Assembly (NCBI RefSeq): GCF_014203665.1
Contig: NZ_JACHJN010000001.1
Coordinates: 186,001 to 250,000 of the forward strand
From: Saccharothrix tamanrassetensis
Lineage (GTDB): Bacteria > Actinomycetota > Actinomycetes > Mycobacteriales > Pseudonocardiaceae
Direction: 5' to 3'
Length of the DNA stretch: 64,000 nucleotides
Below are positions 34,976 through 42,651 of this stretch, one piece after another. Positions within the stretch are counted from its first letter, which is position 1. Every line of letters starts with the position of its first letter. A program made the position numbers and the translations under genes. The notes below the pieces were generated by a model. The model saw only the letters and a program-made list of their open reading frames with translations. It was not told the DNA's origin and searched no databases.

Positions 34976-35884
34976 TCAGGGTTTCGGGATGGCCACCGCC
35001 GTGTAGGTGGTGTTCGGCGTCGGCGTGGTGGTGAACCTGCCGTTGGGCAGGTACAGCCGGTCCTGGTACGCCGCGGCCGTGGTCGGCACGTCGAACCTCG
35101 GGTCGGTGACCCGGCGCAGCAGCGTGCCGCTCGCCCCGGTCGGGTCCAGGCTCACCGCGGCCACCCGGTTGACCCGGTTCTCCACCACGTAGAGCGTGTT
35201 CCCGTCGCGCAGCAGCCCGTCGGTGTTCACCAGCGGACCGCCGTTCACGGTCACCGTCCTGGTCACGCCAGTCGCCGGGTCGACCCGGAACAGCTTGCCG
35301 GTGTTGTGCTGGGCGATGATCAGCCCGCGGCCGTCCGGGGTGGTCTCGATGCCGTTGGCGTTCGTCCCGGACTGGTAGGCGATGTCGCCGCTGAGCCGGA
35401 TCACCTCGGCTCGCGCGGGCAGCGCGCCGTCCGGCCCGAACGGCACCTTGTAGAGCACCGCCGTGAGCGAGTCGGTGAACCACGCGGCCTGTGGCGTGAG
35501 GACCACGTCGTTGACGAACGTGGACCGGGTGCCGAACCGGAACGTGGCCAGCGTGGTGCCGGTGCGGGTGTCGACCACCCGCGCGTCGCCGCCACCGCCG
35601 CCCGCGACGAACAGCCGGCCGCGCTCGTCGACCTTGAGCCCGACGGCGGCCGTGCCGGTGCCCCGGACGAACTGCTCGCCGCGTCCGGTGGTCAGGTCCG
35701 CCCGGTAGATCGCGCCGGTGCCCATCGAGCCGAAGTAGGCCCACCGGCCGCTGATCGCGATGCCTTCCGGGCGGAATCCGTCGGGGAGGGGGATGGTCGT
35801 CGGGTCGGCCGCCGCCGACGCGCCCGGAGGACCGAACGTGAGCAGGACGAGGGCGCAGGCCAGTGCACGACGAGCAGATCGCAT
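34976..35884 (-). CDS. Secreted SMP-30/NHL-type beta-propeller protein
   Basis: A 302-residue exported protein. The signal peptide covers about residues 1-25 (MRSARRALACALVLLTFGPP then GASAAA). The rest is a repeated beta-propeller of the SMP-30/gluconolactonase-like type: GFRPEGIAISGRWAYFGSM, DERGRLFVAGGGG, NANGIETTPDGRGLIIAQHN, LLRDGNTLYVVENR. Homologues are lactonases or binding scaffolds. The acidic and Asn residues that bind calcium in SMP-30 (Asn-Gly-Ile-Glu here) are partly present. Single gene, divergent from the peptide operon across 380 bp. Confidence 0.85.
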   Translation of the reverse strand: MRSARRALACALVLLTFGPPGASAAADPTTIPLPDGFRPEGIAISGRWAYFGSMGTGAIYRADLTTGRGEQFVRGTGTAAVGLKVDERGRLFVAGGGGGDARVVDTRTGTTLATFRFGTRSTFVNDVVLTPQAAWFTDSLTAVLYKVPFGPDGALPARAEVIRLSGDIAYQSGTNANGIETTPDGRGLIIAQHNTGKLFRVDPATGVTRTVTVNGGPLVNTDGLLRDGNTLYVVENRVNRVAAVSLDPTGASGTLLRRVTDPRFDVPTTAAAYQDRLYLPNGRFTTTPTPNTTYTAVAIPKP

Positions 35885-36264
35885 CGGATGTCCTTTCGCC
35901 GGAGCGCCCAGTCCAGTCTCACGGGCTCCGCAGCACCACGCAGTAACCCAGCGGAACCCTTTCGCTGCGCGGCGTGGCCCACGTCGTCAGTCGGGCACCC
36001 TCGCCGCGCCCCCGGCCACCCGTCCTCAGCACCACGGCGACACGGTTGTGGCCCGGCCGCGACCTCGGGCCCCTTCCTCCGCCCGCTACCGCCGGCGCGA
36101 CGCCCGGCGCGGACCCTCGGCCGGAGGATACGCGCTGGTCACTACCGCCGTCCGGGTTCACCTACACGAGTGGATTGGTCCCCGATGGACCGTTCCCGCC
36201 AGCCGGGCGAAGCCTGCTGTGCTGCACTCGAATCACAGCACGTCCCCGAGCAAGGAGAGCCGTC
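35885..36264. other. 380-bp divergent intergenic region upstream of the peptide operon
   Basis: No supported gene. It contains a 7-bp-arm inverted repeat at 36215-36240 and a small 5-bp hairpin GGTCC/GGACC at 36177-36191, both just upstream of the peptide gene. I saw no clear -10/-35 pair. Confidence 0.5.
36215..36240 (+). promoter_or_regulatory. Inverted repeat 24 bp before the peptide start
   Basis: Arms TGCTGTG (36215-36221) and CACAGCA (36234-36240) around 12 bases. It could be an operator or a hairpin in the leader RNA next to the AAGGAG ribosome site at 36252-36257. Confidence 0.45.
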
Positions 36265-36435
36265 ATGTCTGTTCACACACCAGTCCGTCCGGTCACGACA
36301 CCGGAGGACATGACCGAACTGATGACCGCGGCGGTCACACCGGAAGCCGCGATCGCGGACCCGCCGCTGTGCGTCCCGTCCGCTGCCGGGCTGCTCCTCG
36401 CGCTGCTCCTGCTCTCGCCCGGCAAGCCGAAGTAG
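36265..36435 (+). CDS. 56-residue precursor-like peptide
   Basis: ATG at 36265 with a strong AAGGAG site seven bases upstream. Residues 1-30 are polar with Asp/Glu (MSVHTPVRPVTTPEDMTELM, then TAAVTPEAAI), like a leader. Residues 31-56 are different: ADPPLCVPSA with a single Cys36, the hydrophobic run AGLLLALLLL (41-50) and a basic tail SPGKPK. The two-part layout and its position as first gene of a coupled operon with enzymes suggest a ribosomal natural-product precursor or a secreted signal. I know no family with this sequence. A small membrane peptide is the alternative. Stop TAG is 10 bp before the next GTG. Confidence 0.75.
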   Translation: MSVHTPVRPVTTPEDMTELMTAAVTPEAAIADPPLCVPSAAGLLLALLLLSPGKPK

Positions 36436-36445
36436 TCCGGCAGCA

Positions 36446-37174
36446 GTGACGGCGGAGAACAGGGTCGGTCGTCCGTCCTACGCGGACGCGGCGGCCGCAC
36501 TGGCCGGCCACGTGCTCGAAGCACTCGGCGAGGGAAGTCCGGCGCACGTCGCGGGATTCCTGGACTCGTGCGCCGAGCACGTGGCCGGCCTGGGCGCGGT
36601 CAGACTGGTGGGCGCCGACGTCTTCGCGCCCCAACTGCTGCTGGGCAGTCCACTGGAGACGCGGGACGTGGACGCGGTCGCCGACGCGTTCGACGCGTTC
36701 CCGCCCGTGCACCGGCCGGCGACGCGCGAGCAGCACGTGATGGCGTGGCGCGACTGGACCACCACTCGGCTGCTCACCCGGCTGGCCGACGGTCCGTCGC
36801 CCGCACCCGGCACCGCGCAGCCGGTGGCCGACACCCCCGGTGACCCGGTCGACGTCCTGGGACCGGCCGAGCAGTGGCAGCGCTGGTCCGTGGCGGTCGC
36901 CCAGCTGTCCATGCTGGCGCTGCCCGGCGCGGACGGCCCGGTGGTGGAGGCCGTGTCCGGTGAACCGCTCGCGCTGGCCCGCGGCACGACCCGCGCGGTG
37001 CTGCGCCGCGACCACGCCACCGCCGCCCGCCTGGCGCGCTGGGTGGCGCTGCTCCGCGACATCGTCCCGCTCGATCCCGTGGCGCTGGTGGAGCACCTGA
37101 GGCTGCACGCGGGAAATGACGCGAGACTGCTGCTGGACCTGGCCGTGGCACGCCACCTGGCGAAGGGCACGTGA
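36446..37174 (+). CDS. Uncharacterised helical protein of the peptide operon
   Basis: A 242-residue cytoplasmic protein, nearly all predicted helix, with no known motif. Recognisable stretches are SYADAAAALAGHVLEALGEG, FLDSCAEHVAGLGAVRLVG and LLLDLAVARHLAKG. No P-loop, metal cluster or membrane segment is apparent. It starts with GTG ten bases after the peptide stop without a clear ribosome site, so its translation probably depends on the peptide gene. Its end overlaps the DUF6895 start (TGATG). Placement between a precursor-like peptide and DUF6895 suggests a peptide-binding or maturation partner; that is inference only. Confidence 0.85.
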   Translation: MTAENRVGRPSYADAAAALAGHVLEALGEGSPAHVAGFLDSCAEHVAGLGAVRLVGADVFAPQLLLGSPLETRDVDAVADAFDAFPPVHRPATREQHVMAWRDWTTTRLLTRLADGPSPAPGTAQPVADTPGDPVDVLGPAEQWQRWSVAVAQLSMLALPGADGPVVEAVSGEPLALARGTTRAVLRRDHATAARLARWVALLRDIVPLDPVALVEHLRLHAGNDARLLLDLAVARHLAKGT

Positions 37175-38085
37175 TGGCTGTCGACCCGGTGGCGGGCACC
37201 GCGCACGAGGTGGCCGCCCGCGCCATCACCTGGCTGCACGCGAACCGCGCCCTGGGCGCCTTCGCGGACAACGCCACCGCGGACCTGGACGATCCCAACA
37301 GCGTCTACAAGCCGCTGGGCGAGGCGGCGCTCGCGGCGTCGCTCGTGCTCCGCGAGGGCGTCACCGGCGGCACGCAGTTGCGGCAGGCCCGCGAGCTGCT
37401 GGACTTCTGCTGGGACGAGCTGCGCCGCGGCGACCTGCTCTACGAACGCCAGCTGCGGCACACCATGCTCACCGATCCGCTGGAGTGCTACGCCCCCTTC
37501 GCCCGCGCCGGGCGGCGCCACCACGCGCTGGAAGAGGTGCTGGCGCACACGTCGGCGGTCGACGCCATCACCGAGCTGGTGCCGAACCGCCGACTCGCCG
37601 TGGCCAACGGGCACCGCGTCGTGGGCATCCCCCGCGACGACGACTGGGATGCGCTGACCCGGGCCACCTGGCTGGGCAGCACACCGGCGCCGTGGGCGAT
37701 CGACTGGTTCACCGCGTACTGCGCGACGCACACCGTCTTCCACCTCACCGACTGGGGCGCCCGCCCGCACGGCCTTCCCGAGCACGTCGCCGACTACCTG
37801 GCCGCGTGGCTGCCGGTGTGGGTCGACGTGTGGGCCGAGGCGTGCCAGTGGGACCTGGTTGGCGAACTGCTCATCGTCGGCGCGTGCCTGCCGGAGCCCC
37901 GCGTGGACGCCGCCGAGTGGGAGGCGTTCGCCGCCGTGCAGCACGCGGACGGCCTGGTGCCCCGCGACGGCGAGCCGGTGGCCGAAGACCCGTCGGAGCG
38001 GTTCCGCGACCACCAGCACACCGCCGTGGTCGCCACCGTCGCGGGCACGGTCGCGCTGTCCCGGCTGCTCGGCTCCGACGCGTGA
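37174..38085 (+). CDS. DUF6895 family protein
   Basis: A 303-residue cytoplasmic, all-helical protein. Signature regions: NSVYKPLGEAALAASLVLRE, HTMLTDPLECYAPFARAGRR, CATHTVFHLTDWGARPHGLP and FRDHQHTAVVATVAGTVALS. His and Asp residues in the third and fourth are good candidates for an active or metal site. The repeat-like helix pairs recall alpha/alpha-toroid enzymes such as LanC or terpene cyclases, but no zinc-binding Cys-Cys-His set is evident. The family is known to me only as a DUF. ATG overlaps the previous stop by one base; its stop overlaps the hydrolase GTG. Confidence 0.75.
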   Translation: MAVDPVAGTAHEVAARAITWLHANRALGAFADNATADLDDPNSVYKPLGEAALAASLVLREGVTGGTQLRQARELLDFCWDELRRGDLLYERQLRHTMLTDPLECYAPFARAGRRHHALEEVLAHTSAVDAITELVPNRRLAVANGHRVVGIPRDDDWDALTRATWLGSTPAPWAIDWFTAYCATHTVFHLTDWGARPHGLPEHVADYLAAWLPVWVDVWAEACQWDLVGELLIVGACLPEPRVDAAEWEAFAAVQHADGLVPRDGEPVAEDPSERFRDHQHTAVVATVAGTVALSRLLGSDA

Positions 38086-39119
38086 CCGAGGTGGACTTCA
38101 GCGGCCTGCTGACCACCGCGGCGGGCACCGCCGTGGCGGTCCACCGGGACGGCGAGGACGTGCTCCTGGTCGCCGGCACCACCTCGCTGGACCGCCCACA
38201 GCCGGTCGACGCGACCACCCGGTTCGAGATCGGCTCGCTGACCAAGGTGTTCACCGCGTTGCTGCTGGCGGAGATGGCGCGACGCGGCGAAGTGCGCCAC
38301 GACGACCCGGTGGACCGCTACCTGGGCACGCGCCTCGGCCCGGCCGCCACGCTGGAACGACTGGCCACCCACACCGCCGGGCTGCCCCGCCTGCCGCCCG
38401 GCCTGCTCAGGACGGCCGTTCCCGGGTGGCGCACCAACCCTTACCGCCGCTTCGGGCCGGCGGAACTCGCCACGGCACTGCACCGGACCCGTCCGACGCG
38501 GAGCCGACCCGCGCAGGGCCACCGCGTGCGGTACTCCAACTACGGCGTCGCCATCCTGGGCTTGGCACTCGCGCGAGCCGCCGACCGGCCGTTCGAGGAC
38601 CTGCTGGCCGAACGCGTGACGCGCCCGCTCCGGCTGACCGACACCGGGTTCGACACCGCGCCGCAGGCCACCGGCTACCTGCGCGGCCGGCCGCGCCCAC
38701 CGTGGGAGATACCCGGCCTCCCCGCCGCCGGGGCACTGCGCTCGTCCGCCCGGGACATGCTCGCCCTGCTCACCGCCCTGCTCGACCGGCGGCCCGCGAC
38801 CCTGGCCGCCGCGCTGACCGACGTCGTCACACCACGCGTCGCGGTGTCCGCCGACGACCACCTGTGCCTGGTGTGGAACCTGCGCCGGTACCCCGACCAC
38901 GACCTGGTGTTCCACTCGGGCGCCACCCGCGGGTTCACCGCGTTCGCCGGCTTCAGCCCCCAACGCCGCACCGCACTGGTCACCTTGACCAACGTGGGAC
39001 CGACGCTGCGCTCGCCGTTCGTGCAACGCTCCTACGACGCCCTGCGCGCCCTCAGCGCCCGACCTGCCGGACAAGCCCCACCGGCGACGGGGCACGGCTC
39101 GCAACCCGCCTCGGCATGA
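38082..39119 (+). CDS. Class C beta-lactamase-fold serine hydrolase
   Basis: A 345-residue enzyme with an intact active site: Ser52-x-x-Lys55 (GSLTK), Tyr151-x-Asn153 (RYSNYG) and His278-Ser-Gly280. It lacks a signal peptide, so unlike true beta-lactamases it works in the cytoplasm. Relatives act as esterases, D-aminopeptidases, transacylases and PBP-type peptide cyclases. Coupled by GTGA to the DUF6895 gene as the last gene of the peptide operon, it could cleave, cyclise or acylate the encoded peptide. That assignment is inferred from context; the fold and catalytic residues are directly visible. Confidence 0.92.
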   Translation: MTEVDFSGLLTTAAGTAVAVHRDGEDVLLVAGTTSLDRPQPVDATTRFEIGSLTKVFTALLLAEMARRGEVRHDDPVDRYLGTRLGPAATLERLATHTAGLPRLPPGLLRTAVPGWRTNPYRRFGPAELATALHRTRPTRSRPAQGHRVRYSNYGVAILGLALARAADRPFEDLLAERVTRPLRLTDTGFDTAPQATGYLRGRPRPPWEIPGLPAAGALRSSARDMLALLTALLDRRPATLAAALTDVVTPRVAVSADDHLCLVWNLRRYPDHDLVFHSGATRGFTAFAGFSPQRRTALVTLTNVGPTLRSPFVQRSYDALRALSARPAGQAPPATGHGSQPASA

Positions 39120-39145
39120 GCACCGCGTAGCACCGGACAACCGTC

Positions 39146-39736
39146 TCAGAAGTCGAGGAACCCGGGCACGACGAGGGTCGCGTGTCCCTGATCGTCGAGC
39201 GCACCGTAGAAGTAGATCGCCCCGTAGCCGAACGGGTGGTCGCCGAACAGGAACTCCCCCGCCGGATGATCCCCGTGCGGCAACCCGTCGTCCTCCACCT
39301 GGAACAGGAACCGGTACCCGTCCGCCTCCACCACCGCCGCGTACGTCGGCTCGTTCTGGATCAACCGCGGCACATCCGCGATCCGCACGAACGCCGCCGC
39401 CTCGTCATCGGCTTCGACCGGCACCAGCGCCGCACTGCCCAGTCCCGGGTGGACACCGCGCCCACCGTCCCCGCGCGGAGACGGCGGGTGCAGCACCGCC
39501 TTGGCACCGATGTCCGGGTACTCCACGTCGTCGTCGCCCACCGTGAAACCACGGCGCAGCAACACCGACAGCTCACGCCCGCCCGACCACGGCGCCACAC
39601 CCGCCCCGATGGTGAGCACGTAGTCGTAGCGGTCCAGCAGATCGCCTTCCAGGGCAAGGCAAGCCGGCGCCGCACCACCCGCACGCGACCCGGTGGAGGT
39701 GTCGTACGGGGCCACGTCGAGCGCAACGGGAAGCAC
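39146..39736 (-). CDS. Hypothetical protein, weakly DUF1963/YwqG-like
   Basis: A 196-residue protein starting at a GTG. The C-terminal half (RLIQNEPTYAAVVEADGYRF, LFQVEDDGLPHG, FGYGAIYFYGALDDQGHA) resembles the strand-loop-strand core of DUF1963/YwqG proteins, which have no established function. The N-terminal half is variable. No signal peptide. It is convergent with the peptide operon (26-bp gap), so it is not part of it. The family call is tentative. Confidence 0.6.
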   Translation of the reverse strand: MLPVALDVAPYDTSTGSRAGGAAPACLALEGDLLDRYDYVLTIGAGVAPWSGGRELSVLLRRGFTVGDDDVEYPDIGAKAVLHPPSPRGDGGRGVHPGLGSAALVPVEADDEAAAFVRIADVPRLIQNEPTYAAVVEADGYRFLFQVEDDGLPHGDHPAGEFLFGDHPFGYGAIYFYGALDDQGHATLVVPGFLDF

Positions 39737-39889
39737 GGCCGGAGCCTAGCCGCGGTCACCGCGGAAATCGTGAGGCAGGTCGGGCGTCCCCCTCCCGGTC
39801 GATCCGCTGTTCGGGTGGTGAACACCCGGGACATCCCGCGCCTCGGCGACCGGCGTGCATCCTGGGAGACCGAGGGATGGGGGGACGGG

Positions 39890-41281
39890 ATGTCCTACAC
39901 GGCGGGAGCGGCGAGAGTCGACCTGACCCCTCCCCTGACGATTCCGTACCTCGGCGGGATCCCCCGGCACTCGCCCTACTTCGGGGTCCACGACGCGCTG
40001 CACGCCCGCGCCGTCGCGTTCGGCGAGGTGGGCGGCGAGACCGTCATCGTGATCGCGGTCGACGCGCTCGGCATCAACAACGACATCCTCGGTCCCGGCC
40101 GCGACTTCACCGCCGAGGTGCGCAGCGCCGTCGAGCAGGCCACCGGGGTTCCACCGACGCACGTGATGATCGCCAGTTCCCACACGCACTCCAGCCCGGA
40201 GACCGGGGACGTGCGCCCGCTGCTGGACACCCCCGGCGCGGACGCCTGGCTCGCCGAGTACGCCGACCAGCTCGTCACCGCGGCGGTCCAGGCCTTCGAG
40301 GACCGGCGACCGGTCACCGCCCGACGCGGCAGCGGTGACGTGGTGCGCGGCACGCTCGCGGTCAACCGCGGCTCCTGGGCGTACCCGGACCCGGCCGCCG
40401 CGCCGGACGACCCCGAGGTGTCCGTGCTGGTGCTGGAGGCGCCGGACTGGTGCGCGGTGCTCTACAACTTCGCGACGCACCCGGTGATCGTGCAGGTGCA
40501 GCCGTACGCGTCGGCCGACTTCCCCGGCGTCTCGTCGGACTTCGTCGAGCGCAACGTGCCCGGCTGCCGCGCCGCGTTGTTCCTGCAGGGCGCCTGCGGC
40601 AACCTGGCGCCACCACCCGATCCGCTCACCCACGACGGCTGGGCGTGGCGGTCGCCGTTCGACGCGGAGTACGAACTGGTGCCCGAGAACGTCCGGGACG
40701 CCTTCGCCCACACCGAGAGGCTGGGCATGGCGCTCGGCACCAGGGTCGTGGAGATCGTCCAGGGCGCGGACGCACCGGTGTCCGGTCCGGTCGCCGCCCT
40801 GGCGGAACAGCTCGACGTCGCGTCGCGCGAGCTGCCCGAGCGCGCGCCGTTCCAGGAGGAGCTGGACGCGCGCACGCGGGCGCTCGCCGACGCCATCGCC
40901 GCCGACGCCCCGAAGGCCACCATCGTCGCGCTCACCGAGCAGGTGCAGGAGACCGAGGAACAACTCGTCGCCATCGACCGGGGCACCGACCCGATCTCGG
41001 CCGAGGTGCAGGTGCTGCGCCTCGGGGACGTCGCGCTGGCCGGACTGCCCGGCGAACCGTTCGTGGAACTGGGGCTGGCCCTCAAGGACCTGTCCCACGA
41101 CGAACGCCACGTCGTGCCGGTGGGGTACGCCAACGACTACCTCGGGTACCTGACCGACCCGGACGCGTGGGACCGGCCGATCTACGAGGTCAGCCTCGGC
41201 GCGTGGACCCGCATCGGCCGCTTCGGCGGCTCCGGGCTGACCGCCCTGGCCGCGGACCTGGTCGACCGGCTCTGGTCGTGA
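39890..41281 (+). CDS. Neutral ceramidase N-terminal-domain hydrolase, cytoplasmic
   Basis: A 463-residue protein with the neutral/alkaline ceramidase domain: AGAARVDLTPPL at the start, zinc-type His98 and His100 in SSHTHSSPE, and His197 in FATHPVIV. The catalytic block normally read Gly-Asp-x-Ser-Pro-Asn is GACGNLAPP (residues 235-242), so the nucleophile Ser is Ala240. It also lacks a signal peptide and the C-terminal Ig-like domain of true ceramidases. Many bacterial relatives vary here and probably use other substrates. The ATG at 39890 follows a G-rich site (GGGGGACGGG). Transcribed alone. Confidence 0.82.
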   Translation: MSYTAGAARVDLTPPLTIPYLGGIPRHSPYFGVHDALHARAVAFGEVGGETVIVIAVDALGINNDILGPGRDFTAEVRSAVEQATGVPPTHVMIASSHTHSSPETGDVRPLLDTPGADAWLAEYADQLVTAAVQAFEDRRPVTARRGSGDVVRGTLAVNRGSWAYPDPAAAPDDPEVSVLVLEAPDWCAVLYNFATHPVIVQVQPYASADFPGVSSDFVERNVPGCRAALFLQGACGNLAPPPDPLTHDGWAWRSPFDAEYELVPENVRDAFAHTERLGMALGTRVVEIVQGADAPVSGPVAALAEQLDVASRELPERAPFQEELDARTRALADAIAADAPKATIVALTEQVQETEEQLVAIDRGTDPISAEVQVLRLGDVALAGLPGEPFVELGLALKDLSHDERHVVPVGYANDYLGYLTDPDAWDRPIYEVSLGAWTRIGRFGGSGLTALAADLVDRLWS

Positions 41282-41290
41282 GCCGGGGCG

Positions 41291-41968
41291 TCAGGCGTTG
41301 ACGAGGCGGTCGACGGCTCGCGGCAGGATCGCGTGCAGGTCGTCCAGCGCGCCCTGCGGCCCGTCACCGCGGAACGTGTACACGCACGACACCAGGTTGC
41401 CGCGCGCCAGGAACGCCGCGCACATCCAGTAAACCTGGTCGGGCTTCCTCACCGACGTGCAGAAGCCCAGAAAGCCGTCGACCCCCGTCGGGCGTTCCAC
41501 GGACTCCGACTGGGTGATGCGCACCTGGCGGTCCCCATCGGCCCACTCCGCGCAGTCGCGGGTCGCGGCGGTGAGCCGGGACAGCACCTCCGCGCCGGTC
41601 GCCTCGGAGTAGCCGACGACGGTCTGGCGCAGGGCGATGCGGCCCCCGTCCCACTCCCGGAACAGACCGGGGGTGTAGCCGGACTCACCGTCGACCTTCG
41701 CCGCGCACGGCTTGGGCATACCGGAGACGGCGTACCGCTGGTCCGTCGGTGCGGCGACGCCGTAGTCGGTAAGGCCGTCACGCGGGATCGCGGCGCGTTC
41801 GACCAGCGCCGGCAGGCGGTCGATCAGCGACGGCGCGCTCGACGTGGTCACCGGGGCCGAGGTCGTCGGCGCCGACGACGGAGCGGGCTCCGGTGCCGGT
41901 GTCGGACCACACACCACCAGCACGCCTGCCAGAACGCAGACTGCCGCCGGACCCCCCATGATCTTCAT
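41291..41968 (-). CDS. Secreted lipoprotein-like protein of unknown function
   Basis: A 225-residue protein. MKIMGGPAAVCVLAGVLVV then Cys-Gly-Pro fits a signal peptide with a loose lipobox (LVVC at about 17-20). A Pro/Ser/Thr linker (residues about 22-50) follows, then a globular domain with paired cysteines (KPCAAK, RDCAEW, GFCTSV, WMCAAF, VSCVYT). The layout matches the many actinomycete anchored lipoproteins with a small alpha/beta domain. Ends 10 bp from the convergent ceramidase-like gene. No family recognised. Confidence 0.7.
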   Translation of the reverse strand: MKIMGGPAAVCVLAGVLVVCGPTPAPEPAPSSAPTTSAPVTTSSAPSLIDRLPALVERAAIPRDGLTDYGVAAPTDQRYAVSGMPKPCAAKVDGESGYTPGLFREWDGGRIALRQTVVGYSEATGAEVLSRLTAATRDCAEWADGDRQVRITQSESVERPTGVDGFLGFCTSVRKPDQVYWMCAAFLARGNLVSCVYTFRGDGPQGALDDLHAILPRAVDRLVNA

Positions 41969-42150
41969 GTCGTCACTATCGCCAGTCCCTTGTGGACGTT
42001 TCAAGTAGTCGGCTACGTCACACGGTCAGGGCATACGTCGCCACCGGCTGTGGGCGATGGTCTGCCGGTGCAGGCGGCCGACACTGACGGTGTGGGTTGA
42101 CGCAGCCGTCCACGGGAAGCCTTCACGGAGTACAGCGGGAGGTGTCCCAA

Positions 42151-42651
42151 GTGGATGGTGAGATCGAGCTGCGGGTCGACGGGCGTACCAGGCGCCTGCG
42201 CGTGGAGAACAGGACGACGCTGCTGGACGCGCTGCGTGACGGGCTCGGCGTGACGTCACCCAAGAAGGGTTGCGACCACGGGCAGTGCGGGGCGTGCACG
42301 GTGCTGCTGGACGGTCGGCGGGTCGTCACGTGCCTGACGTTCGCCGTCGCCCACGACGACGCTGTCATCACCACGGCGGAAGGACTGGCGGCCGACGGGC
42401 TGCACCCCGTGCAGGAGGCGTTCATCGAGCGGGACGCGTTCCAGTGCGGGTTCTGCACACCTGGCCAGGTGTGCTCGGCGGTGGGTGTGCTGGCGGAGGT
42501 TGCGGACGGTCATCCCAGCGCGGTGACGGCGGACCTGATCGGCCCGGTCGAGCTGTCCGATGAGGAGGTTCGCGAGCGGATGAGCGGCAACCTGTGCCGG
42601 TGCGGCGCGTACGTGAACATCGTCGACGCGGTCCGGGACGGTGCGCGGTGA
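42151..42651 (+). CDS. Molybdenum oxidoreductase, 2x[2Fe-2S] subunit (YagT-like)
   Basis: A 166-residue small subunit of the xanthine dehydrogenase family. The plant-type cluster uses Cys41, Cys46, Cys49 and Cys61 (KGCDHGQCGACT); the second cluster uses CGFCTPGQ and CRCGAY. It carries electrons from the Mo site to the FAD subunit. The GTG at 42151 with GGGAGG eight bases upstream was chosen over a longer reading. No Tat signal is present with this start, so a cytoplasmic complex is expected. GTGA overlap with the FAD subunit. Confidence 0.95.
   Translation: MDGEIELRVDGRTRRLRVENRTTLLDALRDGLGVTSPKKGCDHGQCGACTVLLDGRRVVTCLTFAVAHDDAVITTAEGLAADGLHPVQEAFIERDAFQCGFCTPGQVCSAVGVLAEVADGHPSAVTADLIGPVELSDEEVRERMSGNLCRCGAYVNIVDAVRDGAR

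Noticed and set aside
36265-36435. Lanthipeptide, lasso or linaridin precursor
   Set aside because: No LanM/LanBC, lasso cyclase or radical-SAM gene is nearby, and the peptide has one Cys and no leader motif of those classes.
38082-39119. Antibiotic-resistance beta-lactamase
   Set aside because: Catalytic motifs fit the fold, but there is no signal peptide and the gene is translationally fused to a peptide operon.
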